DNA from: Balneolaceae bacterium ANBcel3 | Lineage (GTDB): Bacteria; Bacteroidota; Rhodothermia; Balneolales; Natronogracilivirgulaceae | Direction of reading: 5' to 3' | Assembly (NCBI GenBank): GCA_030012235.1 | Contig: JASCXY010000005.1 | Span: forward strand, 1 to 44,520 | DNA length: 44,520 bases | Part shown: positions 27,266 to 33,638 of the stretch, piece after piece | Layout: the number at the start of each line of letters is the position of its first letter | Position numbering within the stretch: position 1 is the stretch's first letter | The notes under the pieces: model-generated | Database searches by the model: none | What the model saw: the letters and a program-made list of their open reading frames with translations, nothing else | What the model was told of the DNA's origin: nothing | Program-made: the position numbers and the translations under genes

Positions 27266-28888
27266 TTGTTATTTAGCATCATGCTCAAATTAATCTTTTT
27301 TTTTATCCTTCTTTTCTCCTTTTTTCCCGAAGATGCAGCGGGAATAACGGACGAAGATCTTTCTCCGGGATTTAAAAAAGATATTTTAGAAAGCGAGAAT
27401 CAAAAGCAGCCGGATACTCCCCAAAGAGTTTTTACCTATGGTACAATGATTCAGGCAGGGGGAGGAACCGCAGGAGAGATGCCCTTTTGGCTCCACTCAA
27501 ACCGCTTTGGAAGCCTTGATCGATATAGTCAAAACTCATCTCTTCATCTGTTTGGTTCGTGGAAGGAAACTATCTTTGACCGATTAGTACTTTCGGTTCA
27601 TTTTGACCTGCTCCTTCGTGATGCACATCAATCAAACGCCTGGTTCCAGGAAGCTTATGTACAAGGTGAATACGCTGGGTTTGTATTTTTTGCCGGCCGA
27701 AAAATCGAACATTATGGCTTGGTTCACCCCATGCTTTCTTCTGGTACCATGGATCTGTCACACAACGCAAGGCCTATGCCTAAAGTTGTTTTTTCTACAA
27801 AGGATTTTCGTCCGGTTCCATTTACGAGACGTGTTTTTTATTATGACGCATCAGTTGCCCATGGGTGGTTTGATGATAATTCATATCGCTTTACAGATGA
27901 TGTCTTGCTTCATCAAAAACACCTCTATATCCGCATGTTTTCGGAAGATGCTCCTATTGTACCACGTGCAGGACTAAAACATTTTGCACAATGGGGTGGT
28001 TTTTCTCCTTTAACCGGACAAGCACCTGTAAACTTTCGCTCTTACATAGATGTGTTTTTTTCATTGGCCTCCGACTCAAAAGAAATTTTACCCGGTGGAA
28101 AAACATCCAATCATTTTCAAAACCATATAGGTACTTATGATTTTGCTTTGATGTTAAATCTGGGGAGTTATCGAATTTCTTTAAGTCGCCAGTTTATTTT
28201 GGAAGATACTCCTAATGCAAGGTTTGGTACGCCCTGGGATGGCATGTGGGGCGCATATATCGAACTTCGCCCCGATTCCCGAACACGTTGGCGGTCTGAC
28301 CGTCCAGCTGATTGGAGAACAGAACACCGGCCTCTTTTAAAGGCTGTTCATTACGAATACCTTGACACAAAGGAGGGAATCGGCCGCTTTCCGCATCGAA
28401 CGATGAGTAATTATTTTGACTATTACAACCACTGGGCATATCGCGGAGGATGGACGTATCATGGAAGAGTGCTTGGAAATCCTCTTTTCAGTGGAGATCC
28501 TGAATATTATGGAGTGGTAAATAATATTCTCATTGGCCATCATGTATCTATGATGGGGTATGCCGGCCCGATTGACTGGCGTTTTTTTACGACGTATAGC
28601 AGAAACTATGGTTCCGGGCTTATTACGGAAAAAAATAGTGGCGACAGGCTCAGAGGGTTAACCGAGCGCCGGGACCAGTGGTCTGTTATGCTTGAACTGT
28701 CTTCTTATCTCTTTTCTGGAGGAACTTCTTACTTTAGTGAAACAGGAACGCTTAAAAATAAAACAAAAAATTCCTTCACCCGCCCTGTGCGGTTAACACT
28801 TTCATTGGCGTATGACTTTGGAGAGCTTTACCCCCAAAATTTTGGAATACTGGTTGGTTTCAGATGGGAAGGGAAGCGAAATCGCTAA
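27266..28888 (+). CDS. Wzi-family capsule assembly outer-membrane protein
   Basis: 540 residues with a signal peptide (hydrophobic ~6-24, DAAG end), then a beta-rich, aromatic/glycine-rich body consistent with an 18-strand outer-membrane barrel. The Wzi family (PF14052) signatures include EMPFWLHSNRFG, AYVQGEYAGFVFFAGRK, GAYIELRPDSRTRWRSD and HYEYLDTKEGIGRF. The C-terminus ends near LSLAYDFGELYPQNFGILVG, a barrel-like close. Wzi anchors or organises capsule polysaccharide at the cell surface. AGGAG(T) at 27255-27260 best fits the TTG start at 27266; ATG at 27281 is the alternative and removes five residues. It sits divergent from the Stealth/LPG pair, supporting capsule assembly for this block. 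Confidence 0.9.
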   Translation: MLFSIMLKLIFFFILLFSFFPEDAAGITDEDLSPGFKKDILESENQKQPDTPQRVFTYGTMIQAGGGTAGEMPFWLHSNRFGSLDRYSQNSSLHLFGSWKETIFDRLVLSVHFDLLLRDAHQSNAWFQEAYVQGEYAGFVFFAGRKIEHYGLVHPMLSSGTMDLSHNARPMPKVVFSTKDFRPVPFTRRVFYYDASVAHGWFDDNSYRFTDDVLLHQKHLYIRMFSEDAPIVPRAGLKHFAQWGGFSPLTGQAPVNFRSYIDVFFSLASDSKEILPGGKTSNHFQNHIGTYDFALMLNLGSYRISLSRQFILEDTPNARFGTPWDGMWGAYIELRPDSRTRWRSDRPADWRTEHRPLLKAVHYEYLDTKEGIGRFPHRTMSNYFDYYNHWAYRGGWTYHGRVLGNPLFSGDPEYYGVVNNILIGHHVSMMGYAGPIDWRFFTTYSRNYGSGLITEKNSGDRLRGLTERRDQWSVMLELSSYLFSGGTSYFSETGTLKNKTKNSFTRPVRLTLSLAYDFGELYPQNFGILVGFRWEGKRNR

Positions 28889-29471
28889 AAACTCTGACTT
28901 TTCATTCGGATAGAAGCCGTTTATATGCAAATAAAGAATACCGAAACGTACTGCTGAACTAATAATGCTTGCAAATATGTCCCGCAAAGGTGTTTTTTAG
29001 GAACAATATTGCTGAGGAGTGCTTTTTTGCTTCGTTAAGGAAGGAAGAGTCGTTTCTAACTAGTACGATGAATTTATTATCATGTTTGCAATGAGGTATG
29101 TAAATATGCGGCCGTATTTTTAATCCGAATACGAACTCATCCGGGAAACATGGCCATCATCCGGTTACGTTCTAAATAAAAGGGCCGCTTTTTTTGTTGT
29201 TTGCTTAATCGAGAGGCCGGTTTTTAGGTATCACTCGAAGGAGTACTTTTTGGTCCTGCCTCAGACATACAAATTAGGGAAGGACCAAAAATCTTTGCTG
29301 ATTCCCAGTATTAAAGTTCCTATTTTTGAGGTCATTTTAGTTTATGGCCATAACAAAATGGCTATTTACAAAAGGGTAGCCGATCACGGTACAAACCTTT
29401 CTCCATTGGTTTCACAGGTGGCAACGGCCTATTTCAGTGATTCGTTATTTATTATTAAAATATTTTCTTTT
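28889..29471. other. Intergenic/leader region before the inositol-phosphate synthase gene
   Basis: 583 bases if the synthase starts at 29472. The first ~350 bases show no coding frame worth reporting and only weak GC-rich stem material near 29183 (AAAGGGCCGC then a T run). The last ~225 bases hold a long hairpin (29247-29291), and from a TTG at 29250 preceded by AAGGAG an open frame runs in phase into the synthase for 74 codons, but its translation has no resemblance to known family members. Confidence 0.5.
29247..29291. repeat. 11-bp perfect inverted repeat in the leader of the inositol-phosphate synthase gene
   Basis: TTTTTGGTCCT at 29247-29257 is the exact reverse complement of AGGACCAAAAA at 29281-29291. 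After one mismatch the stem continues with CC/GG and a possible T-G pair, leaving a loop of about 15 bases. With no T tract after the stem on either strand it is not a normal terminator; it could be a leader-RNA switch or a protein-binding dyad. Confidence 0.6.
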
Positions 29472-30788
29472 ATGTCAGATTCTACAATAAAGCCTCATAA
29501 AGGTAAACTTCTTGTATTGGTTCCCGGAATGGGAGCTGTTGCCACAACCTTTTTTGCCGGTGTTGAATCGGCCCGGCAAGGACTCACAAAACCATTGGGG
29601 TCACTGACTCAAATGCAGACCATTCGGCTCGGAGCCCGTTCTGAAAACAGAAACCCGCTGATAAAAGAGTTTCTTGATCTCGCTCCTTTGTCAGATCTTT
29701 CGTTTGCCGGATGGGACGTTTATAAAGACAATGCCTATGAGGCAGCGAAACGATGCGGTGTATTGACTCCACAGGACCTGGATCCGCTTGCCGACTTTAT
29801 GAGCGGAATAGAAGCCATGCCGGCCGCATTTGACCCATCGTATGTCAAACGACTCAATGGAGATAATGTAAAGTCTTATAAGGATAAAAAGGAGCTAACG
29901 GATGCGGTAAGAGAAGATATCCGTGGAAAAATGGCAACATCCGGAGCCGAACGTGCCGTTATGGTCTGGTGCGGATCAACAGAAATCTTCCAGCAACCCA
30001 AAGCCTGTCATCAGTCTCCGGAAGCGTTTGAAAAAGGACTCAAAGAAAACGACCCGGCGATTTCTCCTTCACAAATCTATGCCTATGCTGCGATAATGGA
30101 AGGGGTGCCTTACGCAAATGGGGCACCAAACCTGACCGCCGATATACCGGCTTTGATTGAACTTGCGGAACAAAAACAGGTTCCAATTTGTGGAAAAGAT
30201 TTTAAAACCGGACAGACATTGATAAAAACGATTTTAGCACCCGGTTTTAAGACGAGAATGCTTGGTGTGAAAGGGTGGTTCTCTACCAATATTCTTGGGA
30301 ACAGAGACGGAGAAGTCTTGGATGATCCCGAGAACTTCAAAACCAAGGAGGTTAGTAAAGCCGGTGTTTTGGATACCATTCTTCAACCGGAGCTGTATCC
30401 TGATCTTTATGGAGATCTGTATCACAAAATCAGAATTAATTATTACCCGCCGCGGGGAGATGAAAAAGAAGGCTGGGATAATATTGATATTTTCGGATGG
30501 ATGGGATATCCCATGCAGATTAAAGTGGATTTCCTTTGCCGGGATTCCATTCTTGCGGCACCCATTGTACTGGATCTGGCATTATTTCTTGATCTGGCTC
30601 AGCGATGTGGCCGGTATGGTGTTCAGGAGTGGCTTTCCTTTTACTTCAAGAGTCCACAGGTGGATGAAGGCCATATCCCGGAACATGATGTATTCATACA
30701 GCATTTCCGACTGAAAAATACCCTGAGAGTTCTTGGTGGCGAAAAACCATTGACTCACCTTTCAGAGAAGTTGGATTTTGATGAATAA
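29472..30788 (+). CDS. ino1: Myo-inositol-1-phosphate synthase
   Basis: 439 residues. NAD+-dependent enzyme converting glucose-6-phosphate to L-myo-inositol-1-phosphate in the cytoplasm. Visible hallmarks are the N-terminal Rossmann segment KLLVLVPGMGAVATTF, VMVWCGSTEIF (~157-167), NGAPNLTADIPALIELAE (~217-234), the CGKDFKTGQTLIKTILAPG active-site loop (~243-261), and the GWFSTNILGNRDG signature (~272-284). ATG at 29472 was chosen because MSDSTIKPHKGK precedes the conserved core as in bacterial relatives; the frame is open upstream to a TTG at 29250 but that extension looks non-coding. The CTP:inositol-1-phosphate cytidylyltransferase gene follows after 69 bases on the same strand, so the product is probably activated to CDP-inositol. 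Confidence 0.95.
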   Translation: MSDSTIKPHKGKLLVLVPGMGAVATTFFAGVESARQGLTKPLGSLTQMQTIRLGARSENRNPLIKEFLDLAPLSDLSFAGWDVYKDNAYEAAKRCGVLTPQDLDPLADFMSGIEAMPAAFDPSYVKRLNGDNVKSYKDKKELTDAVREDIRGKMATSGAERAVMVWCGSTEIFQQPKACHQSPEAFEKGLKENDPAISPSQIYAYAAIMEGVPYANGAPNLTADIPALIELAEQKQVPICGKDFKTGQTLIKTILAPGFKTRMLGVKGWFSTNILGNRDGEVLDDPENFKTKEVSKAGVLDTILQPELYPDLYGDLYHKIRINYYPPRGDEKEGWDNIDIFGWMGYPMQIKVDFLCRDSILAAPIVLDLALFLDLAQRCGRYGVQEWLSFYFKSPQVDEGHIPEHDVFIQHFRLKNTLRVLGGEKPLTHLSEKLDFDE

Positions 30789-30857
30789 CCCCCTAAGCCG
30801 GAGAGAATCATCTGCTACTCAGGATGGATCTGTCCGGGTTTCTCAGGAAAAAGACCT

Positions 30858-31577
30858 ATGCGTACAGGTATCATTTTAGCCGCCGGATTTGGCTCACGTC
30901 TCGCCGGCTCACATAACGAAACCCGTCTTAAGCCGCTTACACCGGTTGCGGGAAAACCATTACTGATTCGGACATTAAACAGCCTTGAAATGGCTGCTTG
31001 CCATAACGTTATAGTTGTGGTCGGATATGGGGGCGAAGAAGTAAAAAAGGCTTTGAACGAGTTCTACTCAGGGCCCTTGTCGGTCGACTTTGTTTTTAAT
31101 CCACACTACGAAAAACAAAACGGGTTGTCTCTTCTTGCAGCAAAAGATCATGTAAGTAATGATTTTGTTCTTACTATGGCAGACCATGTCTTTTCCGATG
31201 ATATCATGAAATTGGCCGCGGTGCACCAACCACCCGATGAGGGTGCTACACTATTTGTGGATTATAATATTGAAGATGTTTTCGATCTGGATGATGCCAC
31301 AAAAGTATATGTGGATGAAAAAGAGAGAGTTGTTCGAATAGGAAAACAACTGGAAAAATTTAACTGCATAGATACAGGCCTGTTTATCGGGACACAGGGA
31401 ATGATAGAAGCCGGTAATTCTCTTTTTAAAGAAAAAGGGGACGCTTCGCTATCTGAAATCGTGGAAGCATTGGCCGGTAAAAAGAAAATGAATACGAAAG
31501 ATATTAAGGAGTCTTTCTGGCAGGATGTTGATACGCCCGAAATGCTGGCTTATGCAGAACAACAGCTGATGGCATAG
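30858..31577 (+). CDS. CTP:inositol-1-phosphate cytidylyltransferase (stand-alone IPCT)
   Basis: A 239-residue nucleotidyltransferase of the MobA/RmlA-like fold. The nucleotide loop LAAGFGSRL (~7-15) is followed by a KPLTPVAGKPLL segment. The middle and end match the IPCT half of archaeal/Thermotoga IPCT-DIPPS proteins closely as I recall them: EKQNGLSLLAAKDHV, FVLTMADHVFSDD, KFNCIDTGLF, SLSEIVEALA and DVDTPEMLAYAEQ. The reaction is CTP plus inositol-1-phosphate to CDP-inositol plus PPi. The second, membrane-embedded CDP-alcohol phosphotransferase half of the fusion enzymes is missing, and no such gene is in the window. Position just behind the inositol-phosphate synthase strongly supports the substrate. 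MobA or generic sugar nucleotidyltransferase is the main alternative. Confidence 0.87.
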   Translation: MRTGIILAAGFGSRLAGSHNETRLKPLTPVAGKPLLIRTLNSLEMAACHNVIVVVGYGGEEVKKALNEFYSGPLSVDFVFNPHYEKQNGLSLLAAKDHVSNDFVLTMADHVFSDDIMKLAAVHQPPDEGATLFVDYNIEDVFDLDDATKVYVDEKERVVRIGKQLEKFNCIDTGLFIGTQGMIEAGNSLFKEKGDASLSEIVEALAGKKKMNTKDIKESFWQDVDTPEMLAYAEQQLMA

Positions 31578-31617
31578 TACCCATTTCGAGTTAACGGCCT
31601 TGTTATACCCACGGATT

Positions 31618-31908
31618 CTAAGTTCGAGATTTCCAGTATCCCGGTTTACGCCTTAAATTCATTACAGCAAATATTGTAATCTGATCTTCTTCAACTGAGT
31701 AGATAATTCCATAGGCAAAGCGTGACACTAAAAATCTTCGTTCAGTTTTCGTGATTTTAGTCCCCGAAGCTGGCTGCTGCTCGATTACATCCAGTACTTT
31801 TTCTACTTGATCAATAAAATCACTCCCAAGGCCAACTACCTGCTCCTCGTAATATTCAGCTGCTTCAATAAATTCTTTTCTGGCTTCCGAATGAAATTTA
31901 ATAGTCAC
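31618..31908 (-). CDS. ParE/RelE-type toxin
   Basis: 96 residues with the ParE-family plan: an N-terminal strand and two helices (FHSEARKEFIEAAEYYEEQ, here ~4-22), then beta strands with FLVSRFAYGIIYSVEEDQIT and a final VMNLRRKPGYWKSR typical of ParE/RelE plasmid-stabilisation toxins. The start codon is GTG and overlaps the antitoxin stop as GTGA (31905-31908), so toxin is translated only after antitoxin. ParE toxins poison DNA gyrase, RelE toxins cut mRNA; the sequence favours ParE. It lies convergent to the cytidylyltransferase gene, 40 bases past its stop. Confidence 0.9.
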   Translation of the reverse strand: MTIKFHSEARKEFIEAAEYYEEQVVGLGSDFIDQVEKVLDVIEQQPASGTKITKTERRFLVSRFAYGIIYSVEEDQITIFAVMNLRRKPGYWKSRT

Positions 31909-32138
31909 TTTTGAAAACGTTTTCTTGCCTCATTGATGACATCAGAAGCAGAATGAAGGGAAGCCTTACCTGATTTAAGTGATTCTTTTCTCTTTTGAAC
32001 TTCATCAATCCAGGCCTGTTCTATTTTCGTATCTATTTTGCCATGAATACTTTGCAATAATTTGTCAGCCAGACGTGCTTTATCCTTTTTGTTTAGATTC
32101 AGGGCTGAATTTTCAATCTCTTTTAAATCGGTGATCAT
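31905..32138 (-). CDS. Addiction-module antitoxin (Unstab_antitox-type)
   Basis: 77 residues, small and charged, matching the putative addiction-module component group (TIGR02574/PF09720) in pattern: LNLNKKDKARLADKLLQSI (~13-31), then EQAWIDEVQKRKESL and VINEARKRFQK at the end. These partner ParE-like toxins. It precedes the toxin in the operon, overlapping by four bases. No separate DNA-binding domain is visible. Confidence 0.88.
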   Translation of the reverse strand: MITDLKEIENSALNLNKKDKARLADKLLQSIHGKIDTKIEQAWIDEVQKRKESLKSGKASLHSASDVINEARKRFQK

Positions 32139-32223
32139 AGTAAAAGTGTTTTGTTTACCTGAATGTAATCATTAACGTTTAAAACCGGAAGAAATTAGAT
32201 TTATTGATAGTGGGTATAATTTT

Positions 32224-33282
32224 CTAATGAACGATAAGCAGGTTGTAATTAACCGGAGTCGATCCGTTATCAATGCTGCCGGTTCCAACATACTCAATAA
32301 TCTCTCCTCCCAGAAAACTGCGAACCAGTCGTTTTCTCAACCCGCTGACTTCCTCAAGAAAAGAAACATCCTGGAAATGATTTTCCCGTTGAAAAGACCG
32401 GGTAAAGCCATCTTTATAGGTTATTTTTACGATTTCAGGAACACGTTTTCCAGAAATAGATGATTCTTTTTGAATGGAAAGTTCTACAGGATGCCGGACT
32501 GTAAAGCCATCGTTGTTTTTTTCAACACTCAGTCCAATGACCGGCCGCTCTGAGCGTTTTTTGGGAATCAAATAATAACCCGCGATAAAGCCATCATCCG
32601 AATGACTTACATACCGTAAACTTTTATCTACGATCTTGGATGAAAGATCGGTTTGGTATGTATGATCCATATATGCCGTACCCTCCACACTTAGAGTATC
32701 GTCGTTTATTGCCACCGTCCCCTTTACGCGGGCTTTGGGAATGTGGAAATACATACCCATGTCATCTCCCCCTACGTTCAGGACTCCGGAACCGTAGGCA
32801 AACCCGGGTTCTATATCAAAAAAGTTCAAATCAACCAGATAGGAGACCCCGTCTTTTGATGTTTCAAAATAAACGCGATGTTCATGAGGCAGCTCCCCTG
32901 AAAACCAGATATCTCTGCCATCATGCAATCGGAATACATGGTTTTCTTTATCTATGTCGAGACGTTCAAGAGTAAATTCTCTGGAAACATGATAGTTTCT
33001 TCCCTTGAAATTGGACACGAAAAGCTTTCCGCCGCTTACTGCACTTTTAAAGGTTCCAAAATTAGCCATAGAAAACGTCATATGCAGGTGAAGGTCGTCC
33101 TCAAGGAATAGGTGATACATCCAAAATTCATTATAGTAACTGCCCTCTCCGGTATGAGGCAACACATCGGACCAATCGGTGGCACGAAGACCCGTGCTGT
33201 CCGACGCGTTGCTTTTACTTTCAAAGCCGGTAGAGACAAAAGGGAAGAGAAGAAGGAGCAAGAAAAGGAATGGTCGTTTCAT
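32224..33282 (-). CDS. Secreted AttH/CrtC-type lipocalin-like protein
   Basis: 352 residues with a clear signal peptide (KRPFLFLLLLLFPFVSTG). The body is beta-rich and fits the AttH/CrtC/Svf1 double-lipocalin group (PF07143-like): the YYNEFWMYHLFLEDD segment (~49-63), MTFSMANFG, the DMGMYFHIPKARVKGTV stretch (~175-191), and the signature GTAYMDHTYQTD (~206-217). Members bind hydrophobic ligands or hydrate carotenoids; the enzymatic role cannot be assumed. It would reside in the periplasm or outer envelope. It is divergent from an MMPL/RND transporter gene, which raises the chance of a shared lipid-handling role. Confidence 0.78.
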   Translation of the reverse strand: MKRPFLFLLLLLFPFVSTGFESKSNASDSTGLRATDWSDVLPHTGEGSYYNEFWMYHLFLEDDLHLHMTFSMANFGTFKSAVSGGKLFVSNFKGRNYHVSREFTLERLDIDKENHVFRLHDGRDIWFSGELPHEHRVYFETSKDGVSYLVDLNFFDIEPGFAYGSGVLNVGGDDMGMYFHIPKARVKGTVAINDDTLSVEGTAYMDHTYQTDLSSKIVDKSLRYVSHSDDGFIAGYYLIPKKRSERPVIGLSVEKNNDGFTVRHPVELSIQKESSISGKRVPEIVKITYKDGFTRSFQRENHFQDVSFLEEVSGLRKRLVRSFLGGEIIEYVGTGSIDNGSTPVNYNLLIVH

Positions 33283-33638
33283 AAATTCAGCGTAAATGAG
33301 AAAAAAGCTAAAACAGAATATGAAATTAATCGTATATATTATACGTGCTGAAAAAGTCGTTGGTATATAAACAAAGTATCAAGTTTTTCCGGTTCATTCA
33401 GGAAAACGCCTGCTAATGGGGCGTCCCGAATGGTTTCGGTCTTCATTGAAGAGCAAAACACAGATAAAATCAGCCAGGTTATATCTGCTCTTAAAACCTA
33501 TAGTGAATGTTACCTGTATCAACGAACATAATAAAAATTAAGTACCTTTACGTTCAATTGAAAACAGGGACCCGACTGTGAACATTCTTTGATTTTTCGT
33601 AATTTTTCATCCGCATTTAATTTTATTTAAGATCATTC
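33283..33638. promoter_or_regulatory. Divergent intergenic region between the AttH-like and MMPL genes
   Basis: 356 bases, no credible coding frame. It contains a small perfect palindrome, CGTATA-TAT-TATACG, at 33331-33345 near the AttH-like gene, and TACCTTTA near 33542, which differs from the TAnnTTTG -7 box only in its last base and lies about 90 bases before the MMPL start. Both are candidates for promoter/operator parts; neither is strong. Confidence 0.4.

Noticed and set aside
29250-29471. 74-residue N-terminal extension as part of the inositol-phosphate synthase
   Set aside because: The extension has no family resemblance, and the usual bacterial start lies at MSDSTIKP (29472); it is reported as a finding instead.
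32140-32158. GTAAA-N9-TTTAC dyad upstream of the antitoxin as an autoregulatory operator
   Set aside because: Arms of only five AT-rich bases; position is right but the signal is too weak to report as a feature.
33331-33345. CGTATA-TAT-TATACG palindrome as an operator
   Set aside because: Short, AT-rich and within chance expectation; kept only as a note on the intergenic region.
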